64,000 nucleotides of DNA from an uncultured bacterium (GTDB lineage: Bacteria > Krumholzibacteriota > Krumholzibacteriia > LZORAL124-64-63). Location: the NCBI GenBank assembly GCA_937864225.1, contig CALMJK010000003.1:186001-250000 (forward strand), in the 5' to 3' direction. The translations under genes were made by a program, and so were the position numbers. Positions 33,235-42,570 of this stretch are shown here, in pieces (positions within the stretch are counted from its first letter, which is position 1; each line of letters opens with the position of its first letter). The notes below the pieces were generated by a model. It ran no database searches. It was not told the DNA's origin and saw nothing but the letters and a program-made list of their open reading frames with translations.

Positions 33235-34556
33235 GTCGCGCGACCGGACCCGATCTCTTCGTCGACGACGCGAGGCTGGGGCAGGGCGCGACCGCGGCGT
33301 TGCTGGTGCATGGGATCGGGCAGCTCGTCACGGTCCACGACCCTGAGCTGGACGGCGCGGGTCCGCGACGGGGTCGCGGGCTGGGCGAACTGGGAGTCTT
33401 CACGGGCGCGGCCCTGGCCGTCGAGGAGGGCCGGGTGCTGGCGGTGGGGCGCGAGGCGGCGGTGCGGGCCGCCGTGCGGCTTGCCCCGGGCGCCGCGCTC
33501 GTGGACGCGGGCGGCCGCTGCGTGGTGCCCGGTTGGGTCGATCCTCACACCCACGCCGTGTTCGGGCGCACGCGTCAGGACGAGTACGAACGCCGCGTGC
33601 GGGGCGAGACGTATCTGCAGATCGCCGCCGCGGGGGGAGGTATCCATGCCTCGGTGAGGGACTTGCGCGGGCGGAGCGAGGACGAGCTCGTGACGCTGTC
33701 GGTGCCTCGGCTGGCCGAGATGCTCGCTCACGGCACGACCACCGTGGAGATCAAGAGCGGTTACGGGCTGACGCTGGCCGACGAGTCGAAGATGCTGCGC
33801 GCGGCGCGGCGCGCGGCGGCGGCGGCCGGCGTGCGCGCGGTGCTGACCTGCTTGGCGGCGCACGAGGTGCCGGCGGAGTACAAGGACAGGCGCGAGGCCT
33901 ACGTGCGCCTGATCGTCGAGGAAATCCTGCCCGTCGTGGCGCGCGAAGGGCTTGCCGAGCGGGTCGACGTCTTCTGCGAACCGTCTGTCTTCACCCTCGA
34001 GGAGACCGAGCGCATCGTGCACGCCGCGGCGCGGGTCGGCTTGGGCGCGACGCTTCACGCCGAGGAACTCGAGCCGATGGGCGGCGCGGCGCTGGCGGCG
34101 CGGCTTGACGCGTCTTCGGCGGATCACCTGATCCGGATCGACGCGACAGGAATCGCGGCCCTGGCGGCCGCGGGCACCGTGGCCGTGCTGCTGCCGGGAA
34201 CGGTGTTCACGCTTGGGTTGGCCCGCTATGCGCCGGCGCGCGAAATGATCGAGGCTGGCTGCGCCGTGGCCCTGGCGACGGATTTCAACCCCGGAAGCTC
34301 TCCCCTGCAGTCCATGCCGCTGGTGCAGGCCATTGCCTGCACGCAGATGAGGATGACCCCCGCCGAGGCTCTCGTGGCCAGCACGTTGAATTCCGCCTGG
34401 GCGCTGGGCCTGGCGCGGCAGGTGGGGTCCCTCGCGCCCGGCAAGGCCGCCGATTTCTTGCTGCTGGACGGCGAGGACTACCGGCTCGTGGCGTACCGGG
34501 CCGGACACAATCCCGTGGCGGCGGTCTGGCGGGATGGGCGGCCCGTCGGCCGCTGA
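33231..34556 (+). CDS. hutI: imidazolonepropionase
   Basis: Hydrolyses imidazolonepropionate to N-formimino-L-glutamate, the third step of histidine breakdown. It is 441 residues of the amidohydrolase superfamily. The metal motif DPHTHAVFG lies near residue 103, followed by EIKSGYGLTL, the LTCLAAHEVP block, LHAEEL and ATDFNPGSSP, which gives the full set of expected metal and substrate residues. The start overlaps the hutH stop as ATGA. hutU (urocanase), needed between HutH and HutI, is not in this window, nor is hutG or formiminotransferase, so the pathway must be completed elsewhere or be incomplete. Confidence 0.96.
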   Translation: MSRATGPDLFVDDARLGQGATAALLVHGIGQLVTVHDPELDGAGPRRGRGLGELGVFTGAALAVEEGRVLAVGREAAVRAAVRLAPGAALVDAGGRCVVPGWVDPHTHAVFGRTRQDEYERRVRGETYLQIAAAGGGIHASVRDLRGRSEDELVTLSVPRLAEMLAHGTTTVEIKSGYGLTLADESKMLRAARRAAAAAGVRAVLTCLAAHEVPAEYKDRREAYVRLIVEEILPVVAREGLAERVDVFCEPSVFTLEETERIVHAAARVGLGATLHAEELEPMGGAALAARLDASSADHLIRIDATGIAALAAAGTVAVLLPGTVFTLGLARYAPAREMIEAGCAVALATDFNPGSSPLQSMPLVQAIACTQMRMTPAEALVASTLNSAWALGLARQVGSLAPGKAADFLLLDGEDYRLVAYRAGHNPVAAVWRDGRPVGR

Positions 34557-34722
34557 GGCCGCCTTCCGGCGCGGATCCAAGCGCGAGAAAGGCCTGACGG
34601 GCCCGGTTCCTGCTTTCCAGAGAAAACGCTCAACTCCATGCCGTGGGCGGCGATCTTAGTAACGGCCGTTGAGATTGGGACCCGGAGCGGCGTCCGCCAG
34701 GCAGCCGAGAGTCTCCAGCTTC

Positions 34723-34749
34723 GACAAGAGCGGAGGGACTCCTCTTGTC
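34723..34749 (+). promoter_or_regulatory. hairpin holding the ribosome site and start codon of the TPR gene
   Basis: GACAAGAG (34723-34730) and CTCTTGTC (34742-34749) are perfectly complementary, with an 11-base loop that contains the GGAGGG ribosome site. The TTG start codon (34745-34747) lies in the 3' arm. Folded, the stem would hide the start codon. Regulation is inferred only from this arrangement. Confidence 0.45.
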
Positions 34750-36385
34750 CAAGGTCAGCAAGCTCAAACAAGAAGCCTATGACGCGGGCAAGAAGCGCGA
34801 CTGGGGCAAGGTCATTGTCCTTTATGAGCGCATTCTTGAACTGGACAGCAAGAATCCGGCGCTCATCAACGAATTGGGCGACGCCTATCTCAAGCGCGGC
34901 AATGTCGCGCGCGCGATCGAGCACTTCCTGGACGCCGCGGAGAAGTACCAGGCGACCGGTCTGGTCAACAACGCGGTGGCGATCTACAAGAAGATTCTGC
35001 GATTCGACGGCGGGAACATGAACGCGCACTGGTTCCTCGCCGAATCCCGCGTGCAGCAGGGATTGGTCGGCGAGGGCGTGGCGCACGCGCTTCAGTTCCT
35101 GAGCCCGTGCGAGAAGCTGGGGAGCGAGTACCGGAGCGCCTTTCTCAAGCGCTGCGTGAAGATGCTGTCGCTGTTCCCGGATCAATCGCAGGTGCTCGCG
35201 CGCCTGACCACGGTGTTCCGGTTCTGGGCCATGCCGCTCGAGACCGCCCGCGTCGCGGTCTTGCAAGCCTGCCTGGCGCGCGATGCGGGCAGGGGCGAGC
35301 GCGCGACGAAGGACGTGACGGCGCTCCTGGAGGAGTTCCCAGAACTGGGCGAGACTCCGGAGCACGAGCGCTGGCAAGGCCGGCCAGGCGCCGGGGCGGA
35401 AGAGCCGCCGCCCGCCTGGGCGGACCACAACGCCATCAGTCTCGGGTCCGCGGCCGCTGGCCAGGCTGGCGAGTCCTCTCCGGCCTCCGACGGAGGATCG
35501 GACGGGCCGGCGGACGAAGGCGCGGTGCGGGCGCCGGGGCCGGACGTCCCCGAAGCGGACGGGCCGGTGGCCGATCGTCCCGACAGCCTGGCGCAGTCGC
35601 TTGGGCTGGTGGATCTGGCGGGATCCTCGCCCGACGGAGGGTTTCCGCTGGCCGGGCTCGATCCTGAGCGCGCCGACCCTGGCCCGACGTCGCCCACGGC
35701 TGATGCGGGCACGCAGCCGGCGGCGGCCTCTGCCGCCGCGGGCCCCAGGGACACTCCGGACGATGAGATCGGCGCCAGTGAAGCCGAGCGCGAGGATGAC
35801 CGCCTCGAGATCGAGATGGACGAACCGCCAGACCTGGGGGAACTGATCCGGGACATGGAACGGCCGGCGCAGCCGCCCGAACCGCCGCCTGCCGAGCCGA
35901 AGGTCGATCTCCTGGCGGAGATCCTGTCCGAGGAGAGCACGCCGGCTGCGGACGGCGAGGCGCAGCAACTCGACACGATCGTCAACGAGATCGGCCAGCA
36001 GGTCGGAGGCGGCCCGCACGCCGACCCGACGTCGCAGTACGACATGGGCCTGGTCTACCTTGAGATGGGTCTGTTCGACCAGGCGGAAGAGTGTTTCGAA
36101 GTGGCATCGCGGTCGCCGGAGCACGCCCTGCGCAGCTACGAGATGTGGGGCGTTGCACTGATCCGCAAGTCGCGCTTCGAAGAAGCGATCGACATCATGG
36201 GGCGCGGCCTGCGCATTCCGGGAGCGACCGCGCACGATCTGCTCGGGCTCCTCTATCACACCGGCCAGGCCTACGAACTGGCGGGACGCACCGGAGCGGC
36301 GCGCGAGTACTACGAGCGTGTCCATCACGCCGCGCCGGATTTCCTCGATACCGAGAAGCGGCTCGAGGCCCTCGAGTCCGTCTGA
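34745..36385 (+). CDS. tetratricopeptide-repeat protein with acidic linker
   Basis: A soluble 546-residue protein without signal peptide or membrane helix. Residues 1 to about 210 hold three or more TPR-like helical pairs (AYDAGKKRDWGKVIVLYERIL, INELGDAYLKRGNVARAIEHF). A low-complexity linker rich in Pro, Ala, Asp and Glu (about 215-405) leads to a second TPR block (YDMGLVYLEMGLFDQAEECF, GQAYELAGRTGAAREYYERV) at the C-terminus. TPRs bind other proteins. Start is TTG at 34745, after GGAGGG. It lies between hutI and the membrane fusion gene, about 2.9 kb before a ComEA-like gene and the pilus locus, but no specific role can be read from the sequence. Confidence 0.75.
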   Translation: MSKVSKLKQEAYDAGKKRDWGKVIVLYERILELDSKNPALINELGDAYLKRGNVARAIEHFLDAAEKYQATGLVNNAVAIYKKILRFDGGNMNAHWFLAESRVQQGLVGEGVAHALQFLSPCEKLGSEYRSAFLKRCVKMLSLFPDQSQVLARLTTVFRFWAMPLETARVAVLQACLARDAGRGERATKDVTALLEEFPELGETPEHERWQGRPGAGAEEPPPAWADHNAISLGSAAAGQAGESSPASDGGSDGPADEGAVRAPGPDVPEADGPVADRPDSLAQSLGLVDLAGSSPDGGFPLAGLDPERADPGPTSPTADAGTQPAAASAAAGPRDTPDDEIGASEAEREDDRLEIEMDEPPDLGELIRDMERPAQPPEPPPAEPKVDLLAEILSEESTPAADGEAQQLDTIVNEIGQQVGGGPHADPTSQYDMGLVYLEMGLFDQAEECFEVASRSPEHALRSYEMWGVALIRKSRFEEAIDIMGRGLRIPGATAHDLLGLLYHTGQAYELAGRTGAAREYYERVHHAAPDFLDTEKRLEALESV

Positions 36386-36458
36386 TGAGGCCGCGCGCGG
36401 ACGGCCGGGTCAGACCTTGCCTTGCTCCGCCCCGGCCATTCCCCTAACATCCGGCGCC

Positions 36459-38966
36459 ATGACGACCGAGACGCAAGACATGCTCGCCCGCGGCGCGCTG
36501 CGGCGACTGATCCTGCTGGGTCTGTTCGCCGGCACGGGCACGGGTGCCGGCTTTTTGCTCGTCGGTCTGCCCAACATCGAATTGGTCACCCTCGTTTCCG
36601 CGCTGGCCGGCGTCGTGCTTGGCCGAGCGGGCGGCGGCTTGGCGGGAGCGTTGGCTGCGGCGGCCTTTTCGTTGGGCAACCCGGTCGGCAAGCCGCCTCC
36701 GTTGCTGCTGGCGGCGCAGGCGGGCGGCATGGCCATGGCCGGCTGGCTCGGCGGCGGCGTGGGCGGCGCGGTGGCCGGGTTGCGGCGGGCCGGGCGGCGC
36801 ACGGCGGCCGCCCTGCTGGCGGGGGGAACCGGGCTGCTCGCGACCCTGTTGTACGACGCGGCCACCAATGTCGCCGGAGCCGCCGCCTTCGCCGTGGACT
36901 GGCGCGTGGCGCTGGCGGGGGCCGTTCCCTTCACGCTCGTCCATGCGGGGGTCAACGTCGTCCTGTTCGCGCTGTTCCTGCCCTCCCTGAGCGCCAGGTA
37001 CGGTCATCTGGCGCGCTCGCCCCTGCGAGGCAGCGGCGAGACGGCCAAGCTGGCGTTGTTGGTGGTCGCCTTGGGCGTATCCGCGCCGGTGCAAGCCGCG
37101 CCCGTCGCAACGGAGCGGTCGGAGGCGGATTCCGCCGCCGTGCAGGCGAGGCCCGTGGCGGCGGATTCGACCGGCGTCGCCGAGACGGCCGCGCCCGATC
37201 AGCGGCCGTGGGAGCCGTTCGACGCGAATCTCGTGGCGTGGCTGTCGCGTTGCACGAAATGGCGGCCGGTCGAGGACGGAGGCTATGGCGCGCGGATGGT
37301 CGCGCGGCACGAGGCGGACACCGCGCCGTGGCCGCTGGTTTTGCGCAACGGCGCGCCGATCGGCACCGGACACCGCTGGGCCGACGAACCGTGGTTGAGC
37401 CCGATCACCGGTCAGGAGGCGACGATCGGGGGCTATGGTGTCGACTTGTGGGGCGGCGCAGCCGGTGTGGTGGAGTTGACCGCTGCGGATCGCGTGCCGT
37501 CGGCGCCATTGGCGGCCTTCCGTTTTCACAAGGGCGACCACGAGACATACCTGCGCAGCGCGTCCTTCCGCACGCCGCGCGCGCCCTGGCGGCTACGCTT
37601 CGATTTCGAGGAGACGCTCGATCGGCAGGGCTACGATTTCCTGCGCGACGGCGATCCCCGCTTCGTCATGCCCGCGGCCGGGTCGGCCGCCTTCCGCTCG
37701 GGACGGGGCACGCTCGAGCGCGCCTGGAACCGCGGCGCGCTTACGCTCGCCTTCGAAGCCGTGCGCAAGCATCGCACGGGTTTGGCTTCGGCTGATGTGG
37801 ACCACGAAGAGGTCTGGGCGGATCGTGCCGACTTGTGCTGGCACGGGCGCACCGGCCTGGGCGATCTGCGCGCGGTGCTCTTCTTCGGCGGCACGGACGT
37901 GGTGCGGGAGCGGTCGCGGCTGGCAGCGGCGGCGCTGCGCAAGGTGGAATCGGCGCGAGAGGGGGCGCTGGCCGAGTTCGCCTCACGGGACGGTGAGAGG
38001 CGCGTGACGATCTGCGCGACTGGCTGGAGGGTGGATGACACCGGCGCCACGGAAGACGAGGCCCCCGGCTGTAGCGGGCCGCGCAGCGCCGTCGGCGAGG
38101 ACGTCAGCCTGCGTGCCGGCCTGGAGACCTCGCGCGGCGGCATGATCTGGGCGCCCGCGGTCGCTGCCTGGTGGGACGGGCGGGGCGAGTGGCGCCCGGG
38201 CGCGGACGTGAAAGTCCGTGCCCCGGGGGCGCGGCCGTGGTGGGAGGTATCGTTCGAGATGGGAGGGAGGGCGCCGCGGCCCGATGAACTGGCCACGCCG
38301 GATGTCGCCGCTGGGGGGCCGCTTCCGGACGGACAGGCGCCCACTCTGTGGCTTTTGCTGCCGAATCCCGAGTTGCGGCGGGAACGCCTGCTGCGCCTCG
38401 CGGGCCGGGTCGCGCGCAGCGTTGCGGGAACCGAATTTGCATTGGACGCCAGCGGACGTTCGCTGCGCCGAGGCATCGGGTGGCAGTCAAGCGGCGATGC
38501 CGCGGGCGCGACCGGCCGCTGGGACAACGCGCTGGAATTGGATGCCTGGGCCGTGACGGCCTCGGTCACCTTCCATCAGAACCTGTTCGGTCTGCTGCGG
38601 GCGCGCGCCGAGGCGACCCGGCGAGGATGCGACGTGCGCGCCGGTGTCCCGCTCGGGTTGCCGCCCGAGCGCTCGGCGTCGCTGTCTGTTGACTGGGAGC
38701 ATGACGCATTTCACGGCGACGGTGTGTTCGAGCTCGGATACCGCCTCGAAAGCTGCGGCGTGTATGACGATCCTTGGGTGCCCGGCGTGGACTTCGAACT
38801 GCCGGCTCGGACTCTGCACCACCTGCTCCTGGGGTTTCGCCTGCTGGGTGCGGACCTTTCCCTCGGTTTGCTCAATCTGGCCGACGACGTGGCGCCAGTG
38901 GCCGCCGGCACTCTCGCCGAGGGGCGCCAGCTCCGCCTGCGCCTCGAGTGGACGCTGCTGCGCTAG
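36459..38966 (+). CDS. ECF S-component-like membrane domain fused to an outer-membrane (TonB-receptor-like) barrel
   Basis: An 835-residue protein with two dissimilar parts. Residues 1 to about 190 form five or six hydrophobic helices with small-residue-rich packing (ALAAAAFSLGNPVGKPPP, GGMAMAGWLGGGVGG), the style of energy-coupling-factor substrate-binding (S) components for vitamins. A signal-peptide-like helix follows (KLALLVVALGVSAPVQAAP, about residues 198-216), and then more than 600 residues of exported sequence with alternating beta strands, ending in LRLEWTLLR. The first exported segment (LRNGAPIGTG, GGYGVDLWGGAAGVVEL) loosely resembles a TonB-receptor plug. An inner-membrane and an outer-membrane domain in one chain is abnormal; cleavage at the internal signal is likely if it is real. 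No good ribosome site precedes any internal start I can see, nor the chosen ATG. Confidence 0.6.
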   Translation: MTTETQDMLARGALRRLILLGLFAGTGTGAGFLLVGLPNIELVTLVSALAGVVLGRAGGGLAGALAAAAFSLGNPVGKPPPLLLAAQAGGMAMAGWLGGGVGGAVAGLRRAGRRTAAALLAGGTGLLATLLYDAATNVAGAAAFAVDWRVALAGAVPFTLVHAGVNVVLFALFLPSLSARYGHLARSPLRGSGETAKLALLVVALGVSAPVQAAPVATERSEADSAAVQARPVAADSTGVAETAAPDQRPWEPFDANLVAWLSRCTKWRPVEDGGYGARMVARHEADTAPWPLVLRNGAPIGTGHRWADEPWLSPITGQEATIGGYGVDLWGGAAGVVELTAADRVPSAPLAAFRFHKGDHETYLRSASFRTPRAPWRLRFDFEETLDRQGYDFLRDGDPRFVMPAAGSAAFRSGRGTLERAWNRGALTLAFEAVRKHRTGLASADVDHEEVWADRADLCWHGRTGLGDLRAVLFFGGTDVVRERSRLAAAALRKVESAREGALAEFASRDGERRVTICATGWRVDDTGATEDEAPGCSGPRSAVGEDVSLRAGLETSRGGMIWAPAVAAWWDGRGEWRPGADVKVRAPGARPWWEVSFEMGGRAPRPDELATPDVAAGGPLPDGQAPTLWLLLPNPELRRERLLRLAGRVARSVAGTEFALDASGRSLRRGIGWQSSGDAAGATGRWDNALELDAWAVTASVTFHQNLFGLLRARAEATRRGCDVRAGVPLGLPPERSASLSVDWEHDAFHGDGVFELGYRLESCGVYDDPWVPGVDFELPARTLHHLLLGFRLLGADLSLGLLNLADDVAPVAAGTLAEGRQLRLRLEWTLLR

Positions 38967-39032
38967 GACCGCTCGCGGGGGGCGTCGGATCACGCACGAA
39001 CGCCCGGCGCCGCGGGGCGGGAGGCGGCGGTC

Positions 39033-39530
39033 ATGACGCGGCGCCAAGCGGCTGGATTGCTGCTGGCGGCCCTGCTGATCGCCGGCGGGCGTCTTGTCCG
39101 GCACGCCTTGCTCGTGGATGGGGCGGGCGCTTGGCGCGATCCGCTGCTGCTGGAGTCTTGTTTGCCGCCGGAATCGCCGGAGTCGCTGCCGGAAGCGGCC
39201 ATCCTCGACAGCGCTGCCGTTGAAAAACCGAAAGACACGGCGCGGGAAAGGGCCGCCGGGCCCACGCCCGCTTTCACCGGCGTGCTCGACGTCAACCATT
39301 GCTCCGCTGACTCGCTGACCTTGCTGCCGGGCCTGGGCCCGGCTCTCTCCGGCCGCGTCGTCGCCGACCGCCAGGAGCGGGGCCCGTTCCATTCGGCAAA
39401 GGATCTGGAGAGGGTCCACGGCATCGGGCCGCGTCTCGCCGCCCGCCTGGCGCCCCGCTTGCGTTTTGCAATGCCGGCGGACTCCGGCAGCGCTGCCGCA
39501 GCCCCGGATGCCCCCGTCAACGGGCGCTGA
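39033..39530 (+). CDS. ComEA-like helix-hairpin-helix protein
   Basis: A 165-residue protein with an N-terminal membrane anchor (AAGLLLAALLIAGG) and a C-terminal double helix-hairpin-helix domain: LDVNHCSADSLTLLPGLGPA and FHSAKDLERVHGIGPRLAARL. This is the ComEA layout: an anchored periplasmic DNA-binding domain that pulls DNA into the cell during natural transformation. The first motif has the usual 'L.LPGLGP..A' form. The ATG at 39033 follows GGGAGGCGG. It lies directly before the pilus locus, and the window also encodes DprA (60558-61484), so a competence role together with type IV pili is reasonable, although ComEC is not seen here. Confidence 0.8.
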   Translation: MTRRQAAGLLLAALLIAGGRLVRHALLVDGAGAWRDPLLLESCLPPESPESLPEAAILDSAAVEKPKDTARERAAGPTPAFTGVLDVNHCSADSLTLLPGLGPALSGRVVADRQERGPFHSAKDLERVHGIGPRLAARLAPRLRFAMPADSGSAAAAPDAPVNGR

Positions 39531-39557
39531 AACGCGAAATCCCACCCAATCAGCTTT

Positions 39558-39572
39558 TGGTCCTCAAGTTGC
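39558..39572 (+). promoter_or_regulatory. sigma-54 promoter upstream of pilB
   Basis: TGGTCCTCAAGTTGC matches the -24/-12 consensus TGGCAC-N5-TTGC with two deviations (T for C at the fourth base, C for A at the fifth). The invariant GG and GC are ten bases apart. Transcription would start near 39584, about 118 bases before pilB. It is the weakest of four such sites in the pilus locus. Confidence 0.6.
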
Positions 39573-39701
39573 GAATGCCCGCGACGAAAATCCTGGCATC
39601 GCGAAAGGCCGGATTGCCAACTGCGGCGGCGACCAGATGACGCCCGCGCGAAGCGCTGGGCGCCGGCCGTCCAGTGACTGATAGCCAGCGGGAAGGCAGC
39701 A

Positions 39702-41441
39702 ATGGCTACGACCAGCTCGCGCCGGGAGGCGGGGGGCAGCATGAATGTCAGCAAGAGCCTGGTGGTGAAGGACAAGATCGCGGGTCGCCTGCTGGAGGCG
39801 AACCTTATCAGCCAGGACGATCTCAACAAGGCGCTCGACCTGCAGAAGAAGGATGGCGGCTCGTTGGGGTTGAGCCTCGTGCGCGCGGGGGCCATCAGCG
39901 ATGGCGCCTACGCCGAGTTTCTGGGCAAGGTCTACAATCTGCCGGTCGTGAATCTCGAGCGTCTGGAAGTGCTGCCGGAAGTCGTCAATCTCATTCCTGC
40001 CGAAGTCGCCACCAAGTTCCAGGTTCTTCCTCTCAGACGAGAGGGGCGGGTCCTGACCATCGCGATGGCGAATCCGAGCAACATCTTCGCCATCGACGAC
40101 ATCAAGTTCATCACGGGTCTCGACGTGCAACCTGTGGTCTGCGGCGAGGTCTCGATCAAGAAGGCAATCGACGCGAACTACGATTCCGCCGACTCGCTCG
40201 CCGCGATCATGCAGGGTCTCGAGGACGACATCGAGATCGTCGAGGACCAGGACGAAGATGACATCGCGGGCGTGGACTCCAGCCAGAACGCGCCGGTCGT
40301 CAAGCTCGTGAACATGCTGTTGGCCGAAGCGGTCAAAATGGGCGCCAGCGACGTCCACGTCGAACCGTACGAGAAGCACATGCGGGTGCGCTATCGAGTC
40401 GACGGCGTGCTCGTGCCGATGATGGAACCTCCGTTCAAGATGAAGAACGCAATCATCAGCCGTCTGAAGATCATGGCGGAACTCGACATCGCCGAACGGC
40501 GCATCCCGCAGGACGGCCGCATCAAAATAAAGATCGGCGAAAAGAAGATCGACCTGCGCGTCAGCACGCTGCCCACGATTTTCGGCGAAAAAGTCGTGAT
40601 GCGAATCCTGGACAAGGGGAACCTCAACATCGATCTCACGGCCTTCGGGATGGAAGCGAAGGCGATCCAAGAGGTGCTCAAGGCGATCGCGGCGCCCTAC
40701 GGGATGGTGCTGGTGACCGGGCCGACCGGCTCGGGAAAGACGACCACGTTGTACTCGTGCCTGTCGCGGTTGAACACACCAGAGTTGAACATCATGACCG
40801 CGGAAGATCCCGTCGAATACAACATCGACGGCATCAACCAGGTTCAGGTGCGGGACGAGGTCGGCCTGACGTTCGCGGCGGCCCTGAAGGCGTTCTTGCG
40901 CCAGGATCCGAACGTGGTCATGGTCGGCGAGGTCCGCGATCTCGAAACCGGCTCCATCGCCACCAAGGCCGCTCTGACCGGGCACTTGGTGCTTTCGACC
41001 CTGCACACCAACGACGCGCCCAGCACGATCAATCGCATGATCGACATGGGCATCGAGCCGTTTCTGGTGGCGTCGTCGACGAACATCATCATGGCGCAGC
41101 GGCTCGTGCGCAGGATCTGCAAGAATTGCAAGGCCGAATTCAAGGTGCCGCCGGAATCGCTCGTCGACGTGGGACTCAGGCCGGACACGGTCGTCTACAA
41201 GGGAAAGGGTTGCGACAACTGCGGCGGCAACGGCTATGCGGGCCGCCAGGGGCTGTATGAGGTCATGCCGATCACGGCGGAAATCCGCGAGATGATCTTG
41301 GACCGGGCGTCGACCACCGAGATTCGCCAGAAGGCGGTCGAACAAGGCATGTTGACGCTTCGTCAGGACGGACTGATCAAGATCCAGCGCGGGATCACCA
41401 CCGTGGAGGAAGTGTTGCGCGAAACGTCAGCCATCGACTGA
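39702..41441 (+). CDS. pilB: type IV pilus extension ATPase
   Basis: Hexameric cytoplasmic ATPase that powers pilus assembly, 579 residues. The N-terminal GspE-type domain (LLEANLISQDDLNKALDLQ) precedes the motor domain with Walker A GPTGSGKTTT (Lys near residue 346), the Asp box, Walker B (VMVGEVRDLETG), the His box (LSTLHTNDA) and the C-terminal zinc site made of two Cys pairs (RRICKNCKAEF and GKGCDNCGGNGY). That zinc site separates PilB/GspE from PilT. The ATG at 39702 follows GGAAGG; a second ATG at 39741 with a stronger GGGAGG site would remove 13 residues. First gene of the pilus locus; pilT follows after 39 bases. Confidence 0.95.
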   Translation: MATTSSRREAGGSMNVSKSLVVKDKIAGRLLEANLISQDDLNKALDLQKKDGGSLGLSLVRAGAISDGAYAEFLGKVYNLPVVNLERLEVLPEVVNLIPAEVATKFQVLPLRREGRVLTIAMANPSNIFAIDDIKFITGLDVQPVVCGEVSIKKAIDANYDSADSLAAIMQGLEDDIEIVEDQDEDDIAGVDSSQNAPVVKLVNMLLAEAVKMGASDVHVEPYEKHMRVRYRVDGVLVPMMEPPFKMKNAIISRLKIMAELDIAERRIPQDGRIKIKIGEKKIDLRVSTLPTIFGEKVVMRILDKGNLNIDLTAFGMEAKAIQEVLKAIAAPYGMVLVTGPTGSGKTTTLYSCLSRLNTPELNIMTAEDPVEYNIDGINQVQVRDEVGLTFAAALKAFLRQDPNVVMVGEVRDLETGSIATKAALTGHLVLSTLHTNDAPSTINRMIDMGIEPFLVASSTNIIMAQRLVRRICKNCKAEFKVPPESLVDVGLRPDTVVYKGKGCDNCGGNGYAGRQGLYEVMPITAEIREMILDRASTTEIRQKAVEQGMLTLRQDGLIKIQRGITTVEEVLRETSAID

Positions 41442-41480
41442 CGAAGGCGCGCAATTTCGAAATAAGCGAGGAGGCCGCAC

Positions 41481-42554
41481 GTGATCAACATGCGCGAGTT
41501 GCTGGAGGAGATGGTCAGTCGCGGCGCGTCGGACCTGCATCTGACTGCTGGGCTGACGCCCCAGTTTCGCGTCGACGGCAGCGTACAGCCAAGCAACTTT
41601 CCGGCGCTCACGCCGGAAATGACCAGGCAATTGGCGTACAGCATCCTGAACGACGAGCAGAAGAAGCGCTTCGAGAACGACAAGGAGCTCGACTTCTCGT
41701 TCGGGGTGCAGGGAATCAGCCGTTTCCGGGCCAATGTGTTCATGCAGAGAGGCTGCACGTCCATGGCCATTCGGCAGATTCCTTACACCATCCACAACTT
41801 CGAGGAACTTGGGCTGCCGCCGGTTGTGCGCAATCTGGTCGCGAAGCCCCAGGGTCTGATCCTGGTGACGGGCCCCACGGGCAGCGGCAAGTCGACGACT
41901 CTGGCCACCATGGTCGACTGGATCAACCGCAACACCGCCGGGCACATCATCACGATCGAGGATCCGATCGAATACGTGCACCAGCACAAGAAGTGCATCG
42001 TGAACCAGCGCGAGATCGGCAACGACACGCAGACCTTCTGCGCGGCGTTGAAGTACGTGCTGCGACAGGATCCGGACGTCATCCTGATCGGCGAAATGCG
42101 CGACCGCGAGACGATCGCGGCCGCCCTCACCATCGCCGAGACGGGCCATCTAGCCATGGCGACGCTGCACACGAACAGCACCTACGAGTCGATCAATCGC
42201 ATCATCGACGTCTTTCCGCCCGAGCAGCAAAATCAAGTGCGCTCGCAACTGGCGTTCTGCCTGTCCGGCGTAATCACACAGCAGCTGATTCCGCGCGCGC
42301 ACGGGCGCGGGCGCGTGCTCATCCTGGAGATCATGGTGTGCACGCCGGCCATCAAGGCCATGATTCGCGACGACAAGGTGCATCAGATTTACGGCATCAT
42401 GCAAGCGGGCCAGAAGCACGGCATGCAGACAATGAACCAGTCTCTGTATCAGGCATTCGTCAACAAGTGGATCACGCGCGAACAGGCGCTCGGCCGCAGT
42501 GCTGACGTAGGAGAGCTGCTGCAGATGATGGGCGAGCCGGTCGGCGCGGTCTGA
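41481..42554 (+). CDS. pilT: type IV pilus retraction ATPase
   Basis: Powers pilus retraction, needed for twitching and DNA uptake. At 357 residues it is the usual size. It has the PilT N-terminal region (ELLEEMVSRGASDLHLTAG), Walker A GPTGSGKSTT, the Asp box around ITIEDPIEY, Walker B ILIGEMRDRETI, the His box ATLHTNS, and a C-terminal PilT-type segment near residues 300-350. The zinc Cys pairs of PilB are absent, as expected. The GTG start at 41481 follows GAGGAGG. It lies between pilB and pilC, as in Myxococcus. Confidence 0.95.
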   Translation: MINMRELLEEMVSRGASDLHLTAGLTPQFRVDGSVQPSNFPALTPEMTRQLAYSILNDEQKKRFENDKELDFSFGVQGISRFRANVFMQRGCTSMAIRQIPYTIHNFEELGLPPVVRNLVAKPQGLILVTGPTGSGKSTTLATMVDWINRNTAGHIITIEDPIEYVHQHKKCIVNQREIGNDTQTFCAALKYVLRQDPDVILIGEMRDRETIAAALTIAETGHLAMATLHTNSTYESINRIIDVFPPEQQNQVRSQLAFCLSGVITQQLIPRAHGRGRVLILEIMVCTPAIKAMIRDDKVHQIYGIMQAGQKHGMQTMNQSLYQAFVNKWITREQALGRSADVGELLQMMGEPVGAV

Positions 42555-42570
42555 GCGAGGGAGGTTCTCC

